Assembly: GCF_001679665.1 (NCBI RefSeq)
Contig: NZ_CP013244.1
Coordinates: forward strand, 1,116,001-1,180,000
Source: Candidatus Viadribacter manganicus
Lineage (GTDB): Bacteria; Pseudomonadota; Alphaproteobacteria; Caulobacterales; Aquidulcibacteraceae
DNA length: 64,000 bases
Reading direction: 5' to 3'
Position 1 is the stretch's first letter; each line of letters begins with the position of its first letter. Below, one piece after another: positions 44,641 to 53,020 of this stretch. The notes under the pieces are model-generated. The model searched no databases. It was not told the origin of the DNA and was given only the letters and a program-made list of their open reading frames with translations. The position numbers and the translations under genes are program-made.

Positions 44641-44660
44641 ACTTCGCTAAGCGCGAAACG

Positions 44661-44695
44661 AAACGGCCCCGGTTCGCACCGGGGCCGTTTTTTTT
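44661..44695. terminator. Strong intrinsic terminator
   Basis: 12-bp stem AAACGGCCCCGG/CCGGGGCCGTTT with a 6-base loop and eight T. It ends the DUF4198 gene and on the other strand has a weaker T-run, so it may also serve the convergent lyase gene. Confidence 0.92.
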
Positions 44696-44826
44696 GCGCC
44701 GTTGCGCCGCGATCAATCCAGGCCGAAATCGTAATAAGCGCCGATGACAGGCGCGCCGGCAAACATGCTGGCGCCTTGTCCAACTCACACGAGGTTTGGA
44801 CTTCAACGCATATTCGCCTGCCGCGA
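44696..44826. other. Gap downstream of the lyase, with a 17-residue minus-strand frame
   Basis: 131 bases. The minus strand has a short frame (44713-44766) ending in IGAYYDFGLD, which looks like the last strand of a barrel or a remnant of a lost gene. It has no clear ribosome site. Nothing else seen. Confidence 0.25.
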
Positions 44827-45879
44827 TTAGAGGCCGTACGCGGCCTTCATCTCCGGCTCTTTGCTGGCGACGAGCTTGGCGAGATCGACGATCACTTTCG
44901 CCTGCTTCCACGTTGCATCGTCGAGCATTTTTCCGTCGACGAGCGCAACACCGGTTCCATCGGGCATTGCATCGAGCATGCGCTTAGCGAGCTTCACTTC
45001 CTCGACCTCGGGCGTGAACACGCGCTTGGCGATTGCAACTTGCGACGGGTGCAACGTCCAGGCGCCAACACAACCCATCAGATAGGCGTTGCGGAATTGC
45101 TGTTCGCAGGCGGCTTCATCGGCGAAATCGCCGAACGGGCCGTACATGGGCTTGATGCCATGCATGACACAGGCATCGACCATGCGCGCGAATGTGTAGT
45201 GCCAAAGGTCCTGCTGCGCTGAGGCACGCTGCGCTTCGCCTTCGACCGGGTCGCTGATGACTTTGTAGCCGGGATGACCGCCACCAACACGCGTGGTTTT
45301 CATCTTGCGAGATGCGGCGAGATCGGCCGGGCCCAAACAAATCCCGTGCATACGCGGCGAAGCGCCAGCGATGGCTTCAACATTGGCGACGCCTTGGGCT
45401 GTCTCCAAAATGGCGTGAAGCAGGATCGGCTTTTTCACGTTGTGCTTGGCTTCGAGCAACGCCAGCAGCTGATCCATGTAGTGGATGTCCCACGGGCCTT
45501 CGACCTTCGGCACCATGATGACGTCGAGCTGGTTGCCGATATTGGCGACGAGCTCGGTGACATCATCCAAGTGCCACGGCGAGTTCAGCGCATTGATGCG
45601 CGACCAATAGCCGACGCCGGCGCTCGCGAAGTCAAAGCTCTTTCCCATCTCGATGGCGCCCGCGCGCGCTGCTTCCTTGGCGTCCGCGGCAATAGCGTCT
45701 TCGAGATTGGCGAGGATGACGTCGACCTGTTTGGCCATGTCGCCGACGCGGGCGCGGAGCTTTTCGTTATGCGCCGGGACAAAGTGGATCATCCGCTCCA
45801 GCTTCACCGGCAGCTCGCGGATAGGCTCGGGCGCGCCGCTCGCTAGGGGCGCGAAGAAATGGCGGGGCGGCTTAGTCAC
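44827..45879 (-). CDS. HpcH/HpaI-type CoA ester lyase (malyl-CoA / beta-methylmalyl-CoA lyase)
   Basis: A 350-residue aldolase-type enzyme of the citrate lyase beta/malyl-CoA lyase family. [18 protein letters not shown] matches the metal/substrate motif with the Asp, [17 protein letters not shown] the conserved Pro-Lys, [19 protein letters not shown] the active-site Glu, and [20 protein letters not shown] the last metal Asp. The length and the [13 protein letters not shown] segment are like Rhodobacter Mcl1. Possible roles are the ethylmalonyl-CoA pathway (glyoxylate and acetyl- or propionyl-CoA) or the thioesterase variant. Confidence 0.88.
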   Translation of the reverse strand: MTKPPRHFFAPLASGAPEPIRELPVKLERMIHFVPAHNEKLRARVGDMAKQVDVILANLEDAIAADAKEAARAGAIEMGKSFDFASAGVGYWSRINALNSPWHLDDVTELVANIGNQLDVIMVPKVEGPWDIHYMDQLLALLEAKHNVKKPILLHAILETAQGVANVEAIAGASPRMHGICLGPADLAASRKMKTTRVGGGHPGYKVISDPVEGEAQRASAQQDLWHYTFARMVDACVMHGIKPMYGPFGDFADEAACEQQFRNAYLMGCVGAWTLHPSQVAIAKRVFTPEVEEVKLAKRMLDAMPDGTGVALVDGKMLDDATWKQAKVIVDLAKLVASKEPEMKAAYGL

Positions 45880-46023
45880 GGGCTCTGATCCTGTTCTGTT
45901 CGCGTCTGCAGCATGAAGCGAGCCGCAATCGGGTGCAATCCTGGTATCCGGGGTGGGGCTTTACCTTGATGGAAGGCTCTGGGCGGGTATTGTCCGCCCC
46001 TCTTTGGGTCCGGGCATAGACTT
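45880..46023 (+). promoter_or_regulatory. Divergent region and accA leader with a hairpin
   Basis: 144 bases. GGGCGG/CCGCCC at 45981-45999 forms a hairpin 25 bases before the accA start. This could be a leader attenuator or just a stem around the transcript start. Confidence 0.4.
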
Positions 46024-47004
46024 TTGCGCACCTATCTCGATTTCGAAAAATCAGTGGCCGATGTTGAGGCCAAGATTGAAGAGCTGGCGGCTCTCTCTGA
46101 GGCCTCGGGCTCGGAAGCCATGGCCATGGGCTCTGAACTCTCGCGCCTCAAGGTGAAGGCCGAAAAGCAGCTCGCCGACATCTATTCCAAGCTCGACCCC
46201 TGGCAGAAGACGCAAGTTGCCCGGCACGCCGACCGCCCCCGCTTCAACGATTATGTCGCTTCGCTGGTGACGGATTTCGTCGAGCTTTCGGGTGACCGGA
46301 GCTTCGGCGAGGACGCGGCTATTCTCGGCGGCACCGGCAAGTTCTTAGGGCGCCCGGTGTTGGTGATTGGTCACGAAAAGGGCCGCACGACAGCCGATCG
46401 CTTGAAGCACAATTTCGGCATGGCGCGCCCTGAAGGCTATCGCAAAGCCGTGCGGCTCATGAATTTGGCCGACAAGTTTGAGCTTCCGGTGGTGAGCTTT
46501 GTCGATACGGCGGGCGCATATCCGGGCATTGGCGCTGAAGAGCGCGGACAAGCCGAGGCGATTGCGCGCTCGACGGAACGCTGCCTCACGCTCGGCGTGC
46601 CTATGGTTGCGCTGATCGCGGGCGAAGGCGGCTCAGGCGGCGCGATTGCAATCGCGGCGGCCAACAAAGTGCTAATGCTTGAGCACTCAATCTATTCCGT
46701 GATCAGCCCGGAAGGCGCAGCTTCGATCCTTTGGAAGGACGCAGCACGCGCCAAGGACGCGGCGACGGCGATGAAGATCACGGCGCAGGATCTGCTCGAA
46801 CTCAACGTCGTGGATGCGATCATCCAAGAGCCTACGGGCGGCGCGCATCGGGAGCCGGCGGCGGCCATTGCTTCGGTTGGCGCGGCGATCGCGGCGGCTC
46901 TGGATGAACTCACGCCGCTCTCGGGCAACGATTTGCGCAAGCAGCGCCGCGAGCGCTTCTTCGCCATCGGCCGCTTCGAGGAAGGCGCTGGGCTCAGCGC
47001 TTAA
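46024..47004 (+). CDS. accA: Acetyl-CoA carboxylase carboxyltransferase subunit alpha
   Basis: A 326-residue subunit that, with AccD, moves CO2 from biotin to acetyl-CoA to make malonyl-CoA in fatty acid synthesis. The family N-terminus TYLDFEKSVADVEAKIEEL is present; this needs the TTG at 46024 as start, since no ATG precedes it. RKAVRLMNLADKFELPVVSF, SFVDTAGAYPGIGAEERGQ and GEGGSGGAIAIAAANKVLML are typical. Full length. Sits alone with eipA 88 bases downstream on the same strand. Confidence 0.95.
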   Translation: MRTYLDFEKSVADVEAKIEELAALSEASGSEAMAMGSELSRLKVKAEKQLADIYSKLDPWQKTQVARHADRPRFNDYVASLVTDFVELSGDRSFGEDAAILGGTGKFLGRPVLVIGHEKGRTTADRLKHNFGMARPEGYRKAVRLMNLADKFELPVVSFVDTAGAYPGIGAEERGQAEAIARSTERCLTLGVPMVALIAGEGGSGGAIAIAAANKVLMLEHSIYSVISPEGAASILWKDAARAKDAATAMKITAQDLLELNVVDAIIQEPTGGAHREPAAAIASVGAAIAAALDELTPLSGNDLRKQRRERFFAIGRFEEGAGLSA

Positions 47005-47092
47005 GCCCGAAATCCCCATTACGTTCAGCACGCAATCTGGGAACCGCTCTGGGCCACCCTATGTTTATGCTGTCTCCTTGGAGGAACACCCG

Positions 47093-47665
47093 ATGTCTGA
47101 CCACCCCTCCCGCCGCGCCGTCGCGCTTGGCCTTGGCTCAAGCTTGTTGTTGCCGGCGCACGCGCTGGCGCAAGCCGATCAGACATATTCGCAGGACGAA
47201 ATTCTCGGCGCAGCGCAGCGTTTCTTCGGCGCCGGCGCCGAGGGCTTGGCGACCGTGGTCGATCACGTCTTCGAAGAGCTCGGACGCCCGAACGCTTACG
47301 TAGAGGGCAACGAAGGTTCAGGCGCCATCGGCGTCGGCCTGCGTTATGGCAGCGGCTATCTCCATCAAAAAGGACGCAGCGGACGCACGCGAGTTTACTG
47401 GCAGGGCCCCTCGATTGGCTTCGATACCGGCGGCAACGCTTCGCGCGTCTTCACGCTCGCCTATCACCTGCCGGGCGCCAGCAGCATCTTCACACGCTAT
47501 CCCGGCGTTGATGGCTCAGCCTACTTCATTGGCGGCGTTGGCGTGAATTATCAGCGCCGCGACGGGGTGACCCTTGCGCCGATACGCGCCGGTGTCGGCT
47601 TCCGCCTTGGCGCCAATGTCGGCTATCTCCACTACTCGCGGCGCCGGCGCATCAATCCATTCTAA
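47093..47665 (+). CDS. eipA: Envelope integrity protein EipA (DUF1134)
   Basis: A 190-residue periplasmic protein. A signal peptide ends at AHALAQ. The DUF1134 core is plain: AQRFFGAGAEGLATVVDHVF, GRPNAYVEGNEGSGAIGVGL, RVYWQGPSIGFDTGGNASRV and RAGVGFRLGANVGYLHYSRR. EipA folds as a small beta barrel and in Brucella and Caulobacter supports envelope stability. ATG 47093 has an ideal GGAGGAA. It is found only in alphaproteobacteria, which supports the assignment of the organism. Confidence 0.92.
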   Translation: MSDHPSRRAVALGLGSSLLLPAHALAQADQTYSQDEILGAAQRFFGAGAEGLATVVDHVFEELGRPNAYVEGNEGSGAIGVGLRYGSGYLHQKGRSGRTRVYWQGPSIGFDTGGNASRVFTLAYHLPGASSIFTRYPGVDGSAYFIGGVGVNYQRRDGVTLAPIRAGVGFRLGANVGYLHYSRRRRINPF

Positions 47666-47749
47666 TCGCGCGAGCGTGATCGCTGGGTCACGTTTGTATC
47701 GAATCTGCGCCACAATCGTGTAGCGTCCTTCTAGGCGGAGGGTGGTTAC

Positions 47750-49819
47750 ATGAAATGGCGCTTGCTCGCGGCTGCGGCCGCTGTGGTGTTCATCGGCGCG
47801 GCCGGAGAACCGGCGACGACTGCGCGATCTACAAAGACCGAAAATCCGCAACCGCCACTTTGGCATCAGCTCGAACGCTTCAACAACGACGCCGACTTCA
47901 TGGGTTACGTGCGCGCCGTGCAACGCGCCAACGGCGTCCTCGGCCGGTGGGATTACGAAGGCGCCGCACTCACTGACGGCGCCAGCGCCGCGATCCCAGC
48001 GCCGCCTCCACCGCCACCGCCATCGCCACCGCCGCCGCCACCGCCGCCTTCGTTCGCGCCTGGTTCGCCAGCCAATGAGATCGTCGTCACGGCGCAAGAG
48101 CGCGCGAGTGATGGCGCATCGGGCGAACCCTCATCGATCACCAACGTGCAAACCCAAGGCGTCGATGAAGGCGGCATCGTCAAACAGATTGGCCGTTTCT
48201 TGGTCGTGCTTCAGGACGGACGCTTGTTCGTCGTCAACACACGCCCGGAAGATGCGGCGGGCCTGACGCTCGCGAGCCGCACCAACGTTTATCGCAGCCC
48301 GGGACAAGACACTTGGTATGACGAGTTGCTAACCAGCGGTAATCGCATCCTGGTCGCCGGCTATTCGTACGCTGAGCAAGCCTCAGAGATCACGGTGCTC
48401 ACCATCAACGACGCAGGTCAGCTGCAGCGCGAGGCGACATATTACATCTCATCGAACGATTATTATGACATCGAGAATTACGCGACGCGCCTGGTGAACG
48501 GCAATCTCGTCATCTACACGCCGCTTGACATTTCCAACGTCAATCCGCGCCGCGCCATGCGCTGGCCGGTTGTCCGGCGTTGGCTGCGCGATGGCGATCG
48601 CCGCGCGGTGACGAGCGAAGGCCGTTCGCTATTCGATGGTCACGACATCTATCGCCCGGTGCAGCGCACGCTCAATCCGATGGTGCATTCGGTATCGGTG
48701 TGCCCGCTAGGAGACCTCAGCGCCGGTGATGAGCTTGAGTGCCGCACAACCGCTTTCGTCGGCGGGGCCGAGCGCGAATTCTTCGTATCACCGAACGACA
48801 TTTTCTTGTGGGTCACGCCCAGCGAATACGATGGCGTTGTCGCGCGCGATTGCGCGGTTCCGGGCGCCTCGTCCGCCTCTCTTGACGCAATGGTGTATCA
48901 AGTGCCGTTGAACGGCGAGACACCGCGTGCGTTGCGGGCGCGCGGCCGGCCGGAAAACCAACTGGCGCTTGATGCAACGAGGGACGAGTTCCGCGCGCTG
49001 CTGACATGGAACGTGGGTCCATGCGCCGGCGGGCAGGTCGCGCAGGTGCGCTACTTCCATGCGCCGCTCAGCACATTCGGCACAACGCCAATGTCGGCGG
49101 CGCCGAACCGTTACATCGAGGCGCCGTCTCCAGGCACGACCAATTACGAGATCCGCTACACCAGCACGCACGTTGTTTATGGCGGACGCACGGGGTGGAA
49201 TTCATCTCCGCCCGAACCCAACAACACACTTCCCGCATCGCCGGTTATCGCGTTGCCGCTGGCAAACCCATCGGCCGCCACAATAGTGCAGGCGCCGCAC
49301 AACATCATTCGGTTGGAGCGCGCGGGTAACAACGCAATCTTGAGCGGCTATCGCACCGATCGCGGCCTCAGCATCTCTGTGCTCGATCTCGAGGGCACAC
49401 CGCGCATCGTCAACACAACGATACTCGACGGTCGCTACGAGTCCGAAGGGCGCTCGCACGCCTTCAACGCGCTCGTCGGCGCCGATGATGCCGGCGTGAT
49501 GGGCCTGGCGACGGTGACGCGCACCTGGGAAGGCGGGCGCTGGTGGTTCAGAAGCCAAGCTTCCGACATCAGCTATCTGACGTTGGCCGCGAACGGCCGC
49601 CTGGGCTGGGCGGGGCAACTGATGGCGCGCCAGAATGCGCAAGACCCAAGCTATAGGTGCGAAGTGAGTTGCGTGGATTGGTACGGCAATACGCGGGCGC
49701 TGTTTATCGGCAGCCGTGTGTTCGGACTTTCCGGCGCCGAGCTGATCGAAGGCGCGCTGACGAATGGCCGCATTCGCGAAACCCGGCGGCTCAATCTCTC
49801 GGCGCCACCGCCCAGCTAA
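47750..49819 (+). CDS. Exported beta-propeller protein with Pro-rich hinge
   Basis: A 689-residue secreted protein. A signal peptide (1-19) comes first, then about 65 residues and a Pro-rich run (about 84-103). Right after this is NEIVVTAQERASD, which looks like a TonB box although the protein is no receptor. The rest is a beta-propeller of the Beta_propel family: TNVQTQGVDEGGIVKQIGRF is its hallmark start, followed by blades such as FLVVLQDGRLFVVNTR and ILVAGYSYAEQASEITVL. The family is often near the surface and of unknown function. Several Cys (VCPLGDLSAGDELECR, CEVSCVDW) suggest disulfides. Confidence 0.85.
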   Translation: MKWRLLAAAAAVVFIGAAGEPATTARSTKTENPQPPLWHQLERFNNDADFMGYVRAVQRANGVLGRWDYEGAALTDGASAAIPAPPPPPPPSPPPPPPPPSFAPGSPANEIVVTAQERASDGASGEPSSITNVQTQGVDEGGIVKQIGRFLVVLQDGRLFVVNTRPEDAAGLTLASRTNVYRSPGQDTWYDELLTSGNRILVAGYSYAEQASEITVLTINDAGQLQREATYYISSNDYYDIENYATRLVNGNLVIYTPLDISNVNPRRAMRWPVVRRWLRDGDRRAVTSEGRSLFDGHDIYRPVQRTLNPMVHSVSVCPLGDLSAGDELECRTTAFVGGAEREFFVSPNDIFLWVTPSEYDGVVARDCAVPGASSASLDAMVYQVPLNGETPRALRARGRPENQLALDATRDEFRALLTWNVGPCAGGQVAQVRYFHAPLSTFGTTPMSAAPNRYIEAPSPGTTNYEIRYTSTHVVYGGRTGWNSSPPEPNNTLPASPVIALPLANPSAATIVQAPHNIIRLERAGNNAILSGYRTDRGLSISVLDLEGTPRIVNTTILDGRYESEGRSHAFNALVGADDAGVMGLATVTRTWEGGRWWFRSQASDISYLTLAANGRLGWAGQLMARQNAQDPSYRCEVSCVDWYGNTRALFIGSRVFGLSGAELIEGALTNGRIRETRRLNLSAPPPS

Positions 49820-49822
49820 CGT

Positions 49823-50659
49823 TCAGCTTGACGCGGGCGGGTGTTGCTTTGCCTTCTTGGCCACCTGCTCGCGCTCGTGGCGTTCGCGAAATTCCTCCGC
49901 GAACGCTGAAGCGAGGATACCTGTTGGCATCGCGACGATGCCAACGCCTGCGAGCGCGACGAGGCCTGCCGCGATGCGGCCCCACATCGTCTCGGGATAG
50001 ACATCGCCGTATCCAACCGTAGTGAGCGTAACGACAGCCCACCACATGGCGCGCGCAATCGAGCCAAAGGCTTGAGGCTTGGTGTCGCCCTCGATGAGAT
50101 AGAGCATCATCGCGGCGATATAGAGCTGCGCAGCGGCGACGCAGAGCGCCGCCATCAAAGGCGCCCAAGCGCGTTTCACCGCTGCGCCGACAATCGCGAA
50201 CGCCGGCACGTAGCGCGCGAGCTTGAAGAGACGGAAAAGCCGCAGCGCGCGCAGCGCCGGAAACAACGCGACCGAATATTCGGGAAAGAAAAGCATCGCG
50301 ATGAGTTCCGGCGCGAACGCCAGAACATCGGCGATGGTCACCGGCTGCGCAAGAAAACGCAGCCGGCCCGCGACGCCCTTGTGAAGCGGGTTTTCACCTT
50401 CGGACCAGAAGCGCAGCGCAAACTCGGCGGCAAATATCCAAACGACCGCGAGATTGATGAACTGAATTTCCGGAAGCATGGCGCGATCAAGGTGGGTATC
50501 GCTGCGCAGCAATTCCGTTTCGAGCGCCAACGACATCAAGCTCAAGATCACCAGCACGATGATCGAGCCGGAAAAGAAATTAATCGCGCCGTCGTCTGGC
50601 TCAAGCCAATCGTGGACGTAGCCCTTGATCGAACTGTGCTTGCGCCTGATCAGAGCCAT
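49823..50659 (-). CDS. Voltage-gated potassium channel-type ion transporter
   Basis: A 278-residue membrane protein with six helices. The S4 segment is LRALRLFRLFKLARYVP, with an Arg/Lys every third or fourth position. The pore has the K+ selectivity filter in TLTTVGYGDVYPET. The C-terminal 30 residues are a charged helix. This is the KvAP/KCNQ-like bacterial channel layout. Convergent with the beta-propeller gene with three bases between the stops. Confidence 0.92.
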   Translation of the reverse strand: MALIRRKHSSIKGYVHDWLEPDDGAINFFSGSIIVLVILSLMSLALETELLRSDTHLDRAMLPEIQFINLAVVWIFAAEFALRFWSEGENPLHKGVAGRLRFLAQPVTIADVLAFAPELIAMLFFPEYSVALFPALRALRLFRLFKLARYVPAFAIVGAAVKRAWAPLMAALCVAAAQLYIAAMMLYLIEGDTKPQAFGSIARAMWWAVVTLTTVGYGDVYPETMWGRIAAGLVALAGVGIVAMPTGILASAFAEEFRERHEREQVAKKAKQHPPASS

Positions 50660-50712
50660 GCGCCCCTCCTCGCGCGCCGTTTTAATCGGGCGCGCGAGCG
50701 CGGCAAGGCCGT

Positions 50713-51036
50713 TCAGGCGGGCGTTGAAAGCTTAAGCCCAACAATCCCAACGACGATGAGTGCAACGCAGCCCACCCGAACGAGATTTGCGCTTTCCTGG
50801 AACAAGATGATGCCGAGGATCGCGGCCCCCACCGCGCCGATACCGGTCCAGACCGCATAAGCAGTGCCGATCGGCAGATCACGCGCCGCTTGTGCGAGAA
50901 GCCACATTGAAATGACCATAGCCGTGACGGTGATGGCTGTGGGTATCGGCTTGGTGAAGCCATCCGCGTATTTGAGGCCAATGGCCCAGACGATCTCGAA
51001 CAGGCCGGCGGCCCCAAGCATGATCCACGCTTGCAT
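50713..51036 (-). CDS. gdx: SMR-family guanidinium exporter (Gdx/SugE)
   Basis: A 107-residue four-helix membrane protein of the small multidrug resistance family. [20 protein letters not shown] has the Glu that binds substrate and proton (Glu13), and [20 protein letters not shown] the family's second-half signature. The Kxxx[14 protein letters not shown] pattern is that of the Gdx (SugE) branch that exports guanidinium rather than the EmrE branch. A guanidine-II riboswitch lies directly upstream, which strongly supports the function. The start at 51036 has GGAG; longer frames would run through the riboswitch. Confidence 0.93.
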   Translation of the reverse strand: MQAWIMLGAAGLFEIVWAIGLKYADGFTKPIPTAITVTAMVISMWLLAQAARDLPIGTAYAVWTGIGAVGAAILGIILFQESANLVRVGCVALIVVGIVGLKLSTPA

Positions 51037-51068
51037 GACGACTCCTTCGCGCGTTGGCGCTTCGTATA

Positions 51069-51109
51069 GGGGCCGTCCCCAATGCTGGAAAGCGCGAGGC
51101 CGTCCTCGC
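51069..51109 (-). promoter_or_regulatory. Guanidine-II riboswitch (mini-ykkC)
   Basis: Read on the minus strand: a first hairpin GCGAGG-ACGG-CCTCGC (51109-51094) and a second GGGG-ACGG-CCCC (51080-51069). Two stem-loops with ACGR loops in tandem are the definition of the mini-ykkC motif, which binds guanidinium in the two loops and frees the ribosome site of the gene behind. The second stem ends about 33 bases before the gdx start and about 20 before its GGAG. It is expected to turn gdx on when guanidine is present. Confidence 0.92.
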
Positions 51110-51307
51110 ATTGGCGATATCGGACATCGGATTTCCCGATCAAGACTCCCACCCATTCGAAGATGGCGCGCAGCGCGGGTCCAGGATCCATAAACACGTT
51201 GGCTTGCAGGCGTAGCGTTCGCCGTTAGTGTTTTTCGCTTACACTGTCGCGTTTATGGGTCCCGGGCCCTTCGCGCGCCGCGAAGCCCCGGGAATGGGTG
51301 GACAAGC
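51110..51307. promoter_or_regulatory. Divergent region between gdx riboswitch and patatin gene
   Basis: Contains an imperfect inverted repeat at 51261-51292: CCCGGG..CTTCGCG then a 3-base loop and CGCGAAG.CCCGGG. It is close to the patatin start and could be an operator or leader hairpin. No further gene is seen in this 198-base stretch. Confidence 0.45.
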
Positions 51308-52639
51308 ATGCGAAGTCTGGTTTTCGTTCTCGCGTTGCTCACAACTGCGTGCGCGACGGCGCCAACGGCGCCCATCAACGCCCCCTTGGGTGGATTGCGC
51401 GCCAATGTCGATGGACGCGCGCCGGTTGGTGACGATCTCATCGTGCTCGCACTTTCAGGTGGCGGCGCGCGTGCAGCGTCGTTTCATCTGGGCGTACTGC
51501 AGCAATTGCGCGACACTCACGGACACGATGGCCGGCCACTGAGCGAACACATCGCGCTCATCACGTCCGTTTCTGGCGGGTCAGTACTGGCGGCATATTA
51601 CGGACTGCACGGCGATGCGGGCCTCGACACGTTCGACACCGCCTATCTTTCCCGCTCATGGGACGTGCGCGGACCAAGTTCACCGTTCGGTGTTGCGGGC
51701 GCCTTGCGCGGCGGCATGAACGGCCCGCAGCAATTGACCGAATGGCTAAGCGCCAACGTCTATGGCCAAGCCACTATGGGCGATATGCGACAGGGTCCGC
51801 GCGTCATCTTGAACGCGACCGATCTATACAACTCAACGCCCTTCGCATTCACGCAGTTCTTCTTCGATGGCATTTGCAGCGATCTGCGTCAGGTGCATGT
51901 CGCGGACGCGGTGGCCGCGTCCATGGCCGTGCCGGTCGCGTTTCGTCCGGTGGTGATGGAAAGCTACGCCTCGCGCTGCGCCGGGCCGCCGGCATGGACA
52001 ACCCGCGTGCTTGGGGATCGCGGCGCGGGTGAAAATGTGCATCAGACAGCGCGGGCGTTTCAAAATTATCGCGGCGATACCAGCGCAGCGCAGCGTTACC
52101 TTCACCTCGTTGACGGCGGCGTCGCCGACAATCTCGGCATGCTGAGCTTGCAGGTGTTGCGCGCGGGCGAAGGCGCGCCCTCACCGCTTACCGCGCGCGA
52201 GGCGCTGCAGGCACGGCGGGTTTTGTTTCTGGTTGTGAACGCCGAATACATCCGGCCACGCACCTTTCAACAGCACGGCACGGACGCGATTGGCGCCTAT
52301 GAGATGATGTATTCGCCGGTCGATGTTGCGACGGAAGTTGCAAAGCGTGCGTCAGTCGATACCTGGCGGGCGCAATTGCCGGCCTATCAGCAAGCGCTGC
52401 GCGATTGGAGATGCAGCCAGCCCGTGAACGGGCGCGGTGTCCGCTGCGATGACATCGCGCTCAACATGGACGTGATCACGTTCCGCGACATGGAGCCGAT
52501 GGAGTACGAGGCGCTCTACGACACCGAGACCAACGTTTCGCTACCGCGCGAGACGGTGGACGCGCTGACGCGCGCGGGACGCGGCGTTGCAGCGCGCAAT
52601 GCAGCGCTGGCGGCGTTCCGCGGGCCGATGACAAATTAG
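51308..52639 (+). CDS. Patatin-like phospholipase, lipoprotein
   Basis: A 443-residue hydrolase. The lipoprotein signal is MRSLVFVLALLTTACAT with Cys at residue 15. The patatin core has ALSGGGARAASFHLGVLQQL (oxyanion GGGxR), the nucleophile Ser in TSVSGGSVLAAY and the catalytic Asp in HLVDGGVADNLG. So the Ser-Asp dyad is complete. The large C-terminal third lacks known motifs. Probably acts on lipids of the envelope. Confidence 0.9.
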   Translation: MRSLVFVLALLTTACATAPTAPINAPLGGLRANVDGRAPVGDDLIVLALSGGGARAASFHLGVLQQLRDTHGHDGRPLSEHIALITSVSGGSVLAAYYGLHGDAGLDTFDTAYLSRSWDVRGPSSPFGVAGALRGGMNGPQQLTEWLSANVYGQATMGDMRQGPRVILNATDLYNSTPFAFTQFFFDGICSDLRQVHVADAVAASMAVPVAFRPVVMESYASRCAGPPAWTTRVLGDRGAGENVHQTARAFQNYRGDTSAAQRYLHLVDGGVADNLGMLSLQVLRAGEGAPSPLTAREALQARRVLFLVVNAEYIRPRTFQQHGTDAIGAYEMMYSPVDVATEVAKRASVDTWRAQLPAYQQALRDWRCSQPVNGRGVRCDDIALNMDVITFRDMEPMEYEALYDTETNVSLPRETVDALTRAGRGVAARNAALAAFRGPMTN

Positions 52640-52684
52640 CCCGGCTCTGCAATGCTAGCGCCGCGAGCACAAAGGGCTGACATC

Positions 52685-53020
52685 ATGAAGTTGACGCAAA
52701 CCGCCTCGGTGATAACGCTGCTTCTCTTTACGGTCGCCACGCCTGGCCTCGCACAGCAAGCTCAGCAGCCGACCGATGAGCAAACCGAGCGGGCCCAGCC
52801 CAACACCAGCCGAACCAGCAGGAACTACACTGGCGGTCGGTTTGCAGCAGATATCGCCGGTCAACCGCCTGGGTTCCTCAACCCCGTCGGCGGCAAGGAT
52901 CAAACACCCACCGTTCAAGATCCAAATGCCGCTTCAGCTGCCGCGCCCCGGCCCGTGATCGTCACGCGGCCGGGTGCAGTCGTCATCGCGCCAGCCGCTG
53001 ACGACAAGGACGACGATTAA
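52685..53020 (+). CDS. Small exported protein, probably disordered
   Basis: A 111-residue protein. A signal peptide ends at TPGLAQQ. The rest is rich in Gln, Thr, Pro, Ala and charged residues and ends in an acidic DDKDDD. It has no aromatic core apart from one Tyr and two Phe, so it is likely unfolded. Its TAA overlaps the TAA of the convergent pheT (TTAA at 53017-53020). Function unknown. Confidence 0.6.
   Translation: MKLTQTASVITLLLFTVATPGLAQQAQQPTDEQTERAQPNTSRTSRNYTGGRFAADIAGQPPGFLNPVGGKDQTPTVQDPNAASAAAPRPVIVTRPGAVVIAPAADDKDDD

Noticed and set aside
44713-44766. A 17-residue gene MFAGAPVIGAYYDFGLD
   Set aside because: No good ribosome site and no second copy; could be chance or the tail of a lost gene.
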